A stretch of DNA of 64,000 bases from Sporosarcina sp. ANT_H38. GTDB taxonomy: Bacteria; Bacillota; Bacilli; Bacillales_A; Planococcaceae. A program made the translations under genes and the position numbers. This document shows positions 1-9,127 of the stretch, piece after piece; the stretch's first letter is position 1; every line of letters starts with the position of its first letter. The notes under the pieces were generated by a model that saw nothing but the letters and a program-made list of their open reading frames with translations, was not told the origin of the DNA and ran no database searches. Location of the stretch: the NCBI RefSeq assembly GCF_008369195.1, contig NZ_VOBC01000002.1, positions 186,001-250,000 of the forward strand, in the 5' to 3' direction.

Positions 1-760
1 ACGCGATTGTCGATACATCAGCAATTATAAGTCCGATAATAAAAATATCTATGACATATAACATTTGAGCGATAGAGTTATTGAACGATTGCGCCAATGA
101 AAACTTAAGAAATTCCATTTTATCTTGATATATTAATTTTCCTGATTTGAATACATCTTTTGTTACATCTTTAAGAATTACTATGCCTATTAAGATAGTC
201 AACAAATAAGCAAAGTATCTAAATAAAACAACACCCAGCGCTTGGAATAATAAAGCACCTATCACTGAAAACACAAAAACTAATGCTGTGTTTGTTGTTG
301 TTAACAGTGAAAAGTCTTTATTCCTTAATGAAGTTCTAAAGTAAATCTGAATGCTCTCCATAATAAACATTATTAAAGGCAAAGCACACATAGCAACAAT
401 TATCGGTCTTGCCTCTTCAAACTGAACAGGGCCAAATATACCAAAAAGAACAAAGACTATAGAAACAATTATATTAAAAAAAGATCCCAGCTTTAAACCA
501 AATTTAAAATATTCGTTTCGCCTGCTTTGTACATCTGATTCACTTCCAAATTGCAACATCCCTGCAGTCGCACCTAAGGCATTAAATAAAAGGAATATCA
601 TCAATAAGTTTTGTGCGTAACTGAAAACTCCAAACTCTTCTTTTGAAAGAAGTCGGACTAAAAATATACTACTTGCAAATCCAATAATTTTATTAATAAC
701 ATTTGCACCAAAAATATGAAAGAAACCTTTCTGGATCAATTTCCTAATCTTATCTTTCAT
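1..760 (-). CDS. Polysaccharide flippase (Wzx-like), 3' part missing at window edge
   Basis: Predicted Wzx-type flippase that would move undecaprenyl-linked repeat units across the membrane. About 253 N-terminal codons are visible and the frame stays open to base 1, so the C-terminus lies outside the window. The protein begins MKDKIRKLIQKGFFHIFGAN and has a motif like VRLLSKEEFGVFSYAQ, the usual helix-1/loop signature of the polysaccharide-transport (MOP/MATE-fold) superfamily, followed by repeated hydrophobic helices. The ATG overlaps the end of the asparagine-synthase-like gene by 11 bp, pointing to translational coupling as the last visible gene of the glycan operon. Family assignment is solid; substrate specificity is inferred only from the neighbours. 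Confidence 0.85.
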   Translation of the reverse strand, partial: MKDKIRKLIQKGFFHIFGANVINKIIGFASSIFLVRLLSKEEFGVFSYAQNLLMIFLLFNALGATAGMLQFGSESDVQSRRNEYFKFGLKLGSFFNIIVSIVFVLFGIFGPVQFEEARPIIVAMCALPLIMFIMESIQIYFRTSLRNKDFSLLTTTNTALVFVFSVIGALLFQALGVVLFRYFAYLLTILIGIVILKDVTKDVFKSGKLIYQDKMEFLKFSLAQSFNNSIAQMLYVIDIFIIGLIIADVSTIA

Positions 761-2498
761 TATCTTCACCAAAGTATATTTTTAATACAGCTAATAATGT
801 TAGAACTTGGTTCTTTTCTATATTTGTACCATTTCGGAATAAAAGCTCACAATCTTCTTTAAGTTCGCTATAAGAATTTAATCTTTCAATATTGCTTTTA
901 TAATATGATTCAATAAACTCTTTTAAATCACTGTTTGTTTCATACCAATAGTCTAATGGGTTCATGTGTTGTTTTGATGCTATTTCCGATTTTTTTATCC
1001 CCATTCGTTTTAGTAAAAAATTGAAACTCATACTTGGAACTCTTTTCACCGGAACTTCTCTACCCAAGATGTTAATAAGTGGGTCTGTTATTTTCGCATT
1101 TATTTTCTCCCATGCATAATTAGCCGATTGAGGATACCTCGCTAATATCCATTTTTTATAAATGTAATGTTTATATCTATATTTAACAGGAATTTTAAGA
1201 CAATAATCCATAAAATCTACATCACAAAAAGGTGAATAAGTTTCAGTGTGTTCCTGAGCAACAAGAAGCCCCTGGTTCGCACCATTAAAGCCTCTTGCAT
1301 AAAATTTATAAATTTCTTCATTCTCGTAAGCTGTTTTTATCTCCGGTATTTTATTGGAGATGATTTTCGAATATGCACCTTCACTAGGATCATAGTCTTT
1401 TGACTCCTTTAAAGAATTATAAAAAGTCCCTATGACAACGTCACCCAACATGCCCGTATGAACTAAACCCATTTTACTGAAATCAATTAGGTCTAAACAA
1501 CTTTTTCCATGGGCAAGCCCATAATATAGTGCATTTCCGTATGACATCTTCACTACATTATCAATATCCTTCAAAAATATACCGTTGTCTAAGGACTTAA
1601 ATATCCATTCGTGCTTTAGATCACTAGCGATTTTTTTAGGTATAGTCTCATCTAAATAATCCGATTGTGAAAAAGTATAGTTAATGATATTCTCACTATA
1701 CCCCATGTCATAAGCGACCCATGTTGTCATCCTTGAATCTAATCCACCACTTAAAGCCACTAAATGTTTGTATCCATATTCCTTGTCTTTTTCAAACGCT
1801 CTTGATACCGCTTGTCTAAATAACCTATCAATATTTTCAATGATTTCAGATTCAGATTCCTTATCATTTGGGGTGTTATCTAACTCATAATACTTTATAA
1901 TTTGATAACCATTTTGATTTGACAATATATAATGGCCAGGTAGAAGTTTATGAAACTCTTTAAATAAAGTCTGATCTTCTAGCATGAAACCAAATGTCAA
2001 CATAAAATATGCTGCATCTTCATTAAGATAATAACCAATATTATTTAAGTTAAAATAATTCACCAAATCATTCACTTCTGATCCAAATATTAACTCGTCA
2101 TTGTATATAGAATAATATACTTGTTTTTCCCCCATATGATTTGTATAAATTAGCTTTTTATCACTTTTCTTATCATAAAAAATGCCTGAAAAACTTCCTC
2201 TGAACTCATTGAAAAAAGTATCTCCGCATTTTTCATACATTACAGTAACCGCTTCAAAAAAGCTCTTTACATTATATTTGCTAATTAATTCATGTTTGTT
2301 GAGAATTACTCCTTCAACCAACACAAAATAATTATTATCTTCTTCAAAAACTTTGTCCTCAATAAATTTATTAACGGTTCTTCTCTCTACATAAAAATCT
2401 GTGAACAGTTTTTGGTCCTCCATAAGGCTTTGGTTTTTGTTCACGCCAAATAGATTACCTTCTCTGATTTCACCTATTTTCCCCATAAATCCCGGCAC
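750..2498 (-). CDS. Asparagine-synthase-like protein lacking the Cys2 nucleophile
   Basis: 582 aa, two-domain asparagine synthase layout: an N-terminal class II glutaminase-like domain (about residues 1-170) and a C-terminal ATP-pyrophosphatase domain with the PP-loop ALSGGLDSR near residue 250. The GTG start at 2498 is chosen because an AGAAGG sits 8 bases upstream; an internal ATG follows at 2486. Active AsnB enzymes begin MCGI with Cys2 as glutaminase nucleophile, whereas this one begins MPGFMGKIG, so glutamine hydrolysis is unlikely. It sits between wecE and the flippase, so amide formation on a sugar acid or another ATP-dependent acyl transfer on the glycan is plausible (inference). Lasso-peptide-type cyclisation is a less likely alternative, as no precursor gene is near. 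Confidence 0.8.
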   Translation of the reverse strand: MPGFMGKIGEIREGNLFGVNKNQSLMEDQKLFTDFYVERRTVNKFIEDKVFEEDNNYFVLVEGVILNKHELISKYNVKSFFEAVTVMYEKCGDTFFNEFRGSFSGIFYDKKSDKKLIYTNHMGEKQVYYSIYNDELIFGSEVNDLVNYFNLNNIGYYLNEDAAYFMLTFGFMLEDQTLFKEFHKLLPGHYILSNQNGYQIIKYYELDNTPNDKESESEIIENIDRLFRQAVSRAFEKDKEYGYKHLVALSGGLDSRMTTWVAYDMGYSENIINYTFSQSDYLDETIPKKIASDLKHEWIFKSLDNGIFLKDIDNVVKMSYGNALYYGLAHGKSCLDLIDFSKMGLVHTGMLGDVVIGTFYNSLKESKDYDPSEGAYSKIISNKIPEIKTAYENEEIYKFYARGFNGANQGLLVAQEHTETYSPFCDVDFMDYCLKIPVKYRYKHYIYKKWILARYPQSANYAWEKINAKITDPLINILGREVPVKRVPSMSFNFLLKRMGIKKSEIASKQHMNPLDYWYETNSDLKEFIESYYKSNIERLNSYSELKEDCELLFRNGTNIEKNQVLTLLAVLKIYFGEDNER

Positions 2499-2522
2499 TT
2501 TATCAACCTTCTTTTTTTAAAT

Positions 2523-3659
2523 TCACCTTTTGAAATAGAAAGATTTGAGTAAATCTACAACTGATAAAATATGAGCTTCTTCCAAGCCATAGAATAAAGG
2601 TAATCGCAGTAAACGTTCACTTTCAATCGTTGTATGGATATTTTCCCCGTAAAATTCACCGTATTTCAATCCTGCCTCAGCTGTATGCAGTGGGATATAG
2701 TGAAATACAGTTTGAACGCCTTTTTCTTTTAAGTATTCAATAAGTGCTGTTCTCTCGTTAAGATCCCTGCACTTGATATAAAACATGTGGGCATTGTGTT
2801 CACACATCTCTGGAACAACCGGAAGTCTAACATAACCTTCCTTCTCAAGCCCCATTAAGGCGCTATAGTATAAATCCCAACTATTAAGACGCTGATTGTT
2901 AATCATATCGGCTTCTTCTAACTGAGCAAACAAATAAGCTGCATTTAGCTCACTTGGTAGATATGAGCTACCAATATCAACCCATGTATATTTGTCAACT
3001 TGTCCACGAATAAATCTGCTACGATTTGTTCCTTTTTCGCGGATAATCTCAGCTCTCTCCATAAATTTTTCGTTTTGGATGAGTAGTGCTCCACCTTCAC
3101 CCATCGAATAGTTTTTTGTCTCATGAAAACTAAAGCAACCAAGATCACCTATTGTTCCCAAGGCTTTACCTTTATATGTAGACATTACTCCTTGCGCTGC
3201 ATCCTCAATTACATATAGGTTATGGCGCTTAGCAATCTCCATGATGGTATCCATTTCACAAGCTACACCTGCATAATGAACAGGAACAATGGCTTTTGTC
3301 TTATCTGAAATAGCAGCCTCAATTAAGGTTTCGTCTATATTCATCGTATCCGGGCGAACATCAACAAATATAATTTTTGCTCCCCTAAGAACAAATGCGT
3401 TAACCGTCGATACAAATGTGTATGATGGCACAATAATCTCATCACCTGGTTGGGTATCGATTAAAATGGCTGCCATCTCTAATGCATGTGTACATGAAGT
3501 TGTTAAAAGCGATTTGGGCGTATTAAATGTCTCTTCAAACCAAGAATTACATTTCCCCGTAAAAAAGCCATCTCCACTTATTTTCCGATTACTTTCAATT
3601 GCTTGTTTTATATAATCTTGTTCTTTCCCAACATAGGGTGGGACATTAAATGGAATCAT
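2523..3659 (-). CDS. wecE: dTDP-4-amino-4,6-dideoxygalactose transaminase
   Basis: PLP-dependent DegT/DnrJ/EryC1/StrS aminotransferase that converts dTDP-4-keto-6-deoxyglucose to dTDP-4-amino-4,6-dideoxygalactose, precursor of Fuc4NAc. The sequence closely follows the E. coli WecE/RffA pattern as I recall it: start MIPFNVPPYVG, GDEIIVPSYTFVST, VPVHYAGVACEMDTIM, VIEDAAQGVMSTYKG, SFHETKNY with the PLP lysine near residue 181, and REKGTNRS. A 10-codon longer frame exists upstream, but the ATG at 3659 has GGAG at the right distance, matches the family start and overlaps the preceding stop as ATGA, indicating coupled translation with the acetyltransferase. rmlA/rmlB, needed to supply the substrate, are not in this window. 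Confidence 0.9.
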   Translation of the reverse strand: MIPFNVPPYVGKEQDYIKQAIESNRKISGDGFFTGKCNSWFEETFNTPKSLLTTSCTHALEMAAILIDTQPGDEIIVPSYTFVSTVNAFVLRGAKIIFVDVRPDTMNIDETLIEAAISDKTKAIVPVHYAGVACEMDTIMEIAKRHNLYVIEDAAQGVMSTYKGKALGTIGDLGCFSFHETKNYSMGEGGALLIQNEKFMERAEIIREKGTNRSRFIRGQVDKYTWVDIGSSYLPSELNAAYLFAQLEEADMINNQRLNSWDLYYSALMGLEKEGYVRLPVVPEMCEHNAHMFYIKCRDLNERTALIEYLKEKGVQTVFHYIPLHTAEAGLKYGEFYGENIHTTIESERLLRLPLFYGLEEAHILSVVDLLKSFYFKR

Positions 3660-4342
3660 TTTACTGCTCCTTTTATATAATAGTACCAATGATTAATACT
3701 ATGAATTCTATAACCATTTTTAATATATGCATTTACTGCATTTATATTGGTCCCTTGAGTAGAAATCACAACAGTCTGTATATTATTTTTAATAGCGACT
3801 TCGTCTACATAATTTAAAAGTAATTGAGAGATACCTTGACCTTGGAAGTCTGGTAGAACTCCCAATAGACCAATTTCAACCTCAGATTCACGAATACGAT
3901 AAGTAACAAATCCAGACAACTCATTACTACTAAAATATCCAATGCATGCATCGTCCATCTTGCCAGCTATACTGTTTATCATCCATAAATAATAAAACTC
4001 ATTTACTTTTTCTTTCGAAAAAATATCAAACCTTGAATTTCCTCCAAATAGCTCAAAGTAAATATTTTCACAAGGTTCCAAGTTCTCCTTTGATAAATTC
4101 TGAAAATCAGAATTATTCATCACAACTTCGTCAAACTTATTTTTCTGCAAAGTTATTTTACTTTCTTTAAAAGAAAAACCTCTTCTTTCTAACATATTGA
4201 TAGAAGATACATCACTTATCTCGCATAAAGATTGAACAATAAAGTTTTTCTTATTTGGTAATTCGAATTCACTATTCTCATTTACATCAAGATGAAAAAT
4301 ATCTATCCCCCAAAAGTCTGAATCCCAATCCAATTTCCGCAT
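3656..4342 (-). CDS. wecD: GNAT acetyltransferase, WecD/RffC-like (dTDP-fucosamine N-acetyltransferase)
   Basis: 228 aa. Likely acetylates the 4-amino group of dTDP-4-amino-4,6-dideoxygalactose to give dTDP-Fuc4NAc. The N-terminus RKLDWDSDFWGI resembles the WecD opening, and the C-terminal half has GNAT motif A (GVLPDFQGQGISQLLL, acetyl-CoA pyrophosphate loop near residue 160) and a late GYRIHSINHWYYY resembling the WecD tail. It lies 1 bp after the wecF-like stop and overlaps wecE by 4 bp, the same wecF/wecD/wecE grouping used in enterobacterial common antigen synthesis. A different acyl donor or sugar is possible, but the context makes Fuc4NAc formation the best reading. Confidence 0.75.
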   Translation of the reverse strand: MRKLDWDSDFWGIDIFHLDVNENSEFELPNKKNFIVQSLCEISDVSSINMLERRGFSFKESKITLQKNKFDEVVMNNSDFQNLSKENLEPCENIYFELFGGNSRFDIFSKEKVNEFYYLWMINSIAGKMDDACIGYFSSNELSGFVTYRIRESEVEIGLLGVLPDFQGQGISQLLLNYVDEVAIKNNIQTVVISTQGTNINAVNAYIKNGYRIHSINHWYYYIKGAVK

Positions 4343-4343
4343 A

Positions 4344-5411
4344 TTACACCTTCTCTCTAGAAGAATTATTGTATTTAAATATATATCTCCAGCATTCTAC
4401 TAGTTTATTTTCAGAAAAACACTTTTCAGTATTTTCAATATTAGATATGCGATCAGTTTCTTTCATTGGAGTTAGAAGAAAATCAATATCGTCAGTAATA
4501 CTATAGATTTTTAATTTATGGTCTATGCAATAATCCCACGTTGTAATATCTTCACGAATATAAACTTTCTTCCCTAAACCAAGTAATGTCGTAATATTTC
4601 CAACTGCCTGCTGTCGATTATGATTAAATATAGCAACATCAATTTTAGAAAGGATATTTAAATACTTGTCAAATGACATGAAATTTAAAATCGGTTCAAA
4701 ATTGTCGCCGAATAACTTTTTTCCACTTTGCACTACTTTTTCTGCATATTCCTTGTCACCATAAGATAGGGGGCAAATAATATGGATATTATCAAGCTTT
4801 AAAGTGTTTAGTTTTTCAAATACCTCTAAATGATTGTTTGATGGATCCGCGGAGTTACCTACTTGGATGTGAGTAATGATTGCATCTTCAGTTGTCTTAC
4901 TAATGGGGATATCTGTATATAAATTACTTGGATACAAAAAGGAATAGTAATATTTCCCTTTCACACCATACCATTCTTTTGCTAATTCATAATCCCCCTT
5001 AATATGAGTTATCAGACCACTCATCCTTTTTATTACAGATGCCCTTATAAACTCTTTCACCTTTGCTTTAATGGTTGGACGGGGTTGTTGATAAACGTAT
5101 AAATCCGCACCCCAAACAATCCAATAACATTTTCTTAATAGCCATGGTTGAAAAAAAAGGGCCACTACAATTCGTATATCGAATAGACCATGTAAGTAGA
5201 CTCGATCTACTGCATATAAAGCTTTCAAAAACGGTATATTCCAAGCAACTTTATCAAATTTAATCAAATTGGCATATCGATTTTTAATATGATCGGTTGC
5301 AGTGGTCTTAAAACAAAAAAATTGATGTTCACTAAATCCGAAATTTAAATTCACAAATTTTATATAAGGTTCTATAAATTTTTCAGTATTTGTAATATGT
5401 AGATGTTTCAT
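4344..5411 (-). CDS. wecF: 4-alpha-L-fucosyltransferase family (Fuc4NAc transferase), WecF/RffT-like
   Basis: 355 aa member of the glycosyltransferase 56 family, which transfers Fuc4NAc from dTDP-Fuc4NAc to a lipid-linked acceptor. Shared features with E. coli WecF include a WIVWGADLY motif (about residues 97-105), QVGNSADPSNNH (about 190), ICPLSYGD, FMSFDKYLNILSKID and an ARQQ-like NRQQAVGNITTLL. The ATG at 5411 has AAAGGAG six bases upstream. It is immediately upstream of the WecD-like and WecE genes, so donor synthesis and transfer are co-encoded. GT56 proteins are best known from enterobacteria, which makes a copy in a Gram-positive glycan locus notable. Confidence 0.82.
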   Translation of the reverse strand: MKHLHITNTEKFIEPYIKFVNLNFGFSEHQFFCFKTTATDHIKNRYANLIKFDKVAWNIPFLKALYAVDRVYLHGLFDIRIVVALFFQPWLLRKCYWIVWGADLYVYQQPRPTIKAKVKEFIRASVIKRMSGLITHIKGDYELAKEWYGVKGKYYYSFLYPSNLYTDIPISKTTEDAIITHIQVGNSADPSNNHLEVFEKLNTLKLDNIHIICPLSYGDKEYAEKVVQSGKKLFGDNFEPILNFMSFDKYLNILSKIDVAIFNHNRQQAVGNITTLLGLGKKVYIREDITTWDYCIDHKLKIYSITDDIDFLLTPMKETDRISNIENTEKCFSENKLVECWRYIFKYNNSSREKV

Positions 5412-5490
5412 AAAAAACTCCTTTACAAAATCACTTGATGTTTACATAATATAATGTCTAAATTTCAGATGTTATATATACCATACGCTG

Positions 5491-6639
5491 TTAGACTAGC
5501 CTAAACCTACTAAACGGTGAATAAACACCCGCAAAGTATAAAATAATAATGATGTTATATAAACAAAGATAAATAATAAATAGTATAAATACTATTTGAT
5601 TTTTCTTTGTTAAATATTTAAATATTAGTTCTTTAACGATGAAAAAGCTGCCCATACTAAACAAATAATTCAATCTTAATCCAAAGTTTTCAGCGTTAAA
5701 TGCCGTTAATACCAAAACAAGGATACTACCTATTATTTGGGAGTTCAATAATAGAAAATAAAATTTATCTTGTTCTATACTTTTTCTATACCTCAAAGCA
5801 AGTATATTAACTACTACTATTAACACGACTATGGAATATGTAAACAGATACCATAGTACTTCATGTAAGTTATTCATAAAGTTAATGTCGTCGCTACTAT
5901 AAACCAGGTAATATTGGAACTTGATTAAAATAGGACTTGTAAAAACAAGGTCTGATATGTAATTCTGTATTATGTTTTTACTAGCAAACGCAAGTATTCC
6001 AAGTGTAACAATACTGATTACATAACTTTTAATTGTCCACTTCATCTTCAAAAAAGGGCGGATTAAGAAAATGGCAACGTTCGAGTAATGAAATAACGTA
6101 GAGATTGAACTTTTTAAATAAAATCTTGAATTCCTATCCTTAGAGAGAGAATATATAGCACTTAAATATATAGCTGCAGCAAAAAAATGTCTGATCGTAT
6201 CAACAGGACCTCTCAGTAAGTTCATCAGTAAAAATAATAATAACGTGAAAAACGGAAGTGTTTTTTCTTTACCAATTATTATTAAGTAAATTAAATATAA
6301 CGGTATAATGGCACTTATAAAAAAGAAAAATTGAGTTCCTAGTCCCATATCCTTTATGATAGAAATTAAAATGATAAATCCTGGTTCTAAATGATTATCG
6401 AACATATTTTTAAAAAGATCTAAGTTTAAATTAACCGTATCTGTATTTATAAACATATTTTCGTAATTTTCATGATCTAAACCAATAACTTTATTTCCAC
6501 AAACTAATGCAATAAGTACTACTAAACATAAAATAATCTTCTTCTTTATATTGAATCTAATTTTCTTTTCCATAAAACTCAATATAAATACAATACCAAT
6601 AATCGAAAATAGTAGAAATATGTCTAAAAGTATTCTCAT
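5491..6639 (-). CDS. EpsG/Wzy-type polysaccharide polymerase
   Basis: 382 aa, almost entirely hydrophobic, with roughly ten membrane segments. The loop GLDHENYENMF followed by LEPGFIILISIIKDMG, and the later RGPVDTIRHFFAAAIYLSA, match the EpsG family pattern (DxxxY, EPG, and R-x(n)-A motifs) of exopolysaccharide polymerases. It would link repeat units on the outer membrane face before chain-length control by the YveK/kinase pair at the promoter end of the operon. The start at 6639 has only a modest AAGGA. It replaces WecG/WzyE-type ECA genes, so the polymer is not simply ECA. No other polymerase is seen. Confidence 0.75.
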   Translation of the reverse strand: MRILLDIFLLFSIIGIVFILSFMEKKIRFNIKKKIILCLVVLIALVCGNKVIGLDHENYENMFINTDTVNLNLDLFKNMFDNHLEPGFIILISIIKDMGLGTQFFFFISAIIPLYLIYLIIIGKEKTLPFFTLLLFLLMNLLRGPVDTIRHFFAAAIYLSAIYSLSKDRNSRFYLKSSISTLFHYSNVAIFLIRPFLKMKWTIKSYVISIVTLGILAFASKNIIQNYISDLVFTSPILIKFQYYLVYSSDDINFMNNLHEVLWYLFTYSIVVLIVVVNILALRYRKSIEQDKFYFLLLNSQIIGSILVLVLTAFNAENFGLRLNYLFSMGSFFIVKELIFKYLTKKNQIVFILFIIYLCLYNIIIILYFAGVYSPFSRFRLV

Positions 6640-6744
6640 TTAAAACCATTCCTTAACATTATATTCACCGAAGTACTGAATTTCTTTCCCCTAAACCACT
6701 ACTGTCCGTTACGCAAAAAGATAATTTCTGACTATACGGTTTTT

Positions 6745-7899
6745 TTATAATTCTAAAATTCGTTCAGCAATCATTCTGGAATCAAAAGCTTTGCACGGAT
6801 TGTATTGAACTGGGTGCTCAATGATTTCTTTTATGATTCGCTCAATATCTTCTTTGTTATTCTCACAAAAAATGTATCTATTATATGGTTCTAAGTAAGT
6901 TCTAATTGTTTCTTTATTTTCACCATCAAGTATAATCAGTATGGGCTTATTTGTCGCAGCATAGTGATAAATCTTCCCTGGTATTTGTGTTCCAACCTTA
7001 TTTAATACACATACTAGGAGATCTGCTTTTGCTTCATATTCTGAAATATTACCTCTTGGATATACAGTGATATTTTCTTTTTCAGCAAATTCACAATCAG
7101 ATTCTCCCATGATGATTAAATCTATATTTTGTCGCAAATGATCACATGTAGTATAAAGTGGTTCTAGATTTCTAGATATTTTCATATATGCTCCAAAATA
7201 ACCAATTAGAAATTTCGCATTCTTAGTTTCTGGATAGATTCTTTGTTCTCTATAAGGAATTGGAACAAAGCTCATTTTTTCAGCTAACTCAGGGAATGTC
7301 TGTTTCTGTGCTTCATATGTGCAGGGGGATACATAGATAATCTGATCTGCATCTTTCAATAACTTCCGCTCAATACTGCGCAAATATAAATTAGGATATA
7401 TGCTACGGTTCGTTATATCCATCGCCATTGGGTCTCCCCAATACTGAATCCACTTTTTATATTTTAAACCTTGGTTCATCAAATTAATTGCTGCAATATG
7501 AGAAGTTTTAGGGTCAGATGAAGATATTACCAAATCATATTCTTTTTGATTCAATCTATTTATATCAATTTGTTGAGCAATTTTTAATGTGTGATCATAG
7601 ATCGTTACTTTATGATACACTTTACGTAAAATTGAAATTGCTAGACTTTTGAATACACTCTTCCCACCATTTTTTACAGACGTAACCGTATTATATAAAT
7701 CATTTCCCTTTAACTTAATAATATTAAATCCATCTAATTTTTCATTTTTATTAACAGCCTGCACATTTTCACTCGCAGTGATCGTTACAAAATCTACTTC
7801 ACACTTATTAGATAATAATCCATTTACCAATGCTAGATTTCTCATCATGGCCGAATTATTTGCTTCAACAGGAAACATACAAATGAATAGTACTTTCAT
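6745..7899 (-). CDS. Glycosyltransferase, GT-B fold (GT4-like)
   Basis: 384 aa cytosolic or membrane-associated glycosyltransferase. The N-terminus MKVLFICMFPVEANNSAMMR is a typical GT-B opening, the middle has YPRGNISEYEAKADLLVCVL, and the C-terminal nucleotide-sugar domain has KIYHYAATNKPILIIL, the usual donor-binding/variable loop of GT4-type enzymes. It has no N-terminal signal. GAGGAAAG precedes the ATG at 7899. It is one of three GT-B enzymes in tandem, each presumably adding one sugar to the lipid-linked repeat; donor and linkage cannot be read from sequence. Confidence 0.75.
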   Translation of the reverse strand: MKVLFICMFPVEANNSAMMRNLALVNGLLSNKCEVDFVTITASENVQAVNKNEKLDGFNIIKLKGNDLYNTVTSVKNGGKSVFKSLAISILRKVYHKVTIYDHTLKIAQQIDINRLNQKEYDLVISSSDPKTSHIAAINLMNQGLKYKKWIQYWGDPMAMDITNRSIYPNLYLRSIERKLLKDADQIIYVSPCTYEAQKQTFPELAEKMSFVPIPYREQRIYPETKNAKFLIGYFGAYMKISRNLEPLYTTCDHLRQNIDLIIMGESDCEFAEKENITVYPRGNISEYEAKADLLVCVLNKVGTQIPGKIYHYAATNKPILIILDGENKETIRTYLEPYNRYIFCENNKEDIERIIKEIIEHPVQYNPCKAFDSRMIAERILEL

Positions 7900-7954
7900 T
7901 TTTCTTTCCTCAACCCCACGAATATAGTATTTTATAGTTATTCAGCTTCTACGT

Positions 7955-9031
7955 TTAGATTTCATTCATAAAAAAGTCTTTAATATTCTTCTGATAAACC
8001 TTATTCTCGTCCTTGATTTCCGATAGTAATAAATCGCACCTCTTTTCAAATGCTTGTGGATTGTGATTTATGTAATAATCATATAGTTTGTTTTTGTATT
8101 CTTTATCTTTAAGATCTAAACTTATACCCACATCATTACTTTTTATTAATTTACCCGAATACGTATTTATGTTTCCAAGAAATGGCTTTCTATACAATAA
8201 GCCATCATAAAATTTATTTGCTAAAGCTAGATTGTTAATGAAGGACTCCGGGTAATTATAGCAAATAAGATGTAGCCCTTTTATCAAGTCTTTTTTCTGA
8301 GTTTCTGAATACTCGCCCGTAAAAATAACATTATTCATGCCAGCCGAGTAATCCTTTAATTCTTGAAGATTTTCACCCCCACCATGGGCAATAAATTCAA
8401 ATCGGTTATCATTCCCGAAAATATCCATTAAGGACTTCATATAATCTGACTCTCTTAGACCGCCTATATACCCCACAACTACCTTTGAATTTCCAATCTG
8501 GTTATTGCTTGTTAGCGTTTCAAAACTTGAACAGTTATGGGCCATAACATAATTATCATATTCCGGTAGAACTTCAAGAAATCCCTTAGACGATATGCTC
8601 GTGAAAGACGAATTAATAACTATTTTCTTTAAAATTGATTTAAAGGGTTTGAAAAATTCAAAACTTGCATCTCTATAATCAAAAATGTATTTATTTTTAT
8701 ATTGATTACAAAGCTCTTTTAAAATCACGACCCCTGACATCGTCGTTAAAACAACTAACTTTTCATAGTTCTTATTATGAATAATTTTTTTTGCATATTT
8801 TCTAAAACGATAGAAGTCAGCAATTTTATAAATCGGTGATCGTTGTTCTTTTGAAGGATGCTTAAACACATGATGCGCTTGAGCATTCGACTCTACTACT
8901 TCTGCTTGAGTATTCTCAGATCTATCCCATGATATGATTTCATAATCAATGGCTAGTTCATCTAGACAGTTTGTATAATTTTTCAAATATGGACAACGGT
9001 TAATTGAACCAATATAAATTATCCCAATCAT
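7955..9031 (-). CDS. Glycosyltransferase, GT-B fold
   Basis: 358 aa. Opens with MIGIIYIGSINRCPYLKNY and contains YIFDYRDASFEFFKP in the N-terminal domain, then VVVGYIGGLRESDYMKSL and a C-terminal ALANKFYDGLLYRKPFLGN, consistent with a GT-B enzyme whose donor site lies in the second half. The expected E-x7-E motif of GT4 is not clear, so the exact family is uncertain. AGGAG precedes the ATG at 9031. It sits between two other glycosyltransferases with gaps of about 55 and 95 bp; transcription as one operon is likely. Confidence 0.68.
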   Translation of the reverse strand: MIGIIYIGSINRCPYLKNYTNCLDELAIDYEIISWDRSENTQAEVVESNAQAHHVFKHPSKEQRSPIYKIADFYRFRKYAKKIIHNKNYEKLVVLTTMSGVVILKELCNQYKNKYIFDYRDASFEFFKPFKSILKKIVINSSFTSISSKGFLEVLPEYDNYVMAHNCSSFETLTSNNQIGNSKVVVGYIGGLRESDYMKSLMDIFGNDNRFEFIAHGGGENLQELKDYSAGMNNVIFTGEYSETQKKDLIKGLHLICYNYPESFINNLALANKFYDGLLYRKPFLGNINTYSGKLIKSNDVGISLDLKDKEYKNKLYDYYINHNPQAFEKRCDLLLSEIKDENKVYQKNIKDFFMNEI

Positions 9032-9127
9032 TTTTTGCTCCTACGTAAGTTATTTTCTCAATCATTTATTGGACTTCCAAGTACATCTGCTATAGAAGTT
9101 ACATTCCTTAGCAGTTCGGATAAACCA

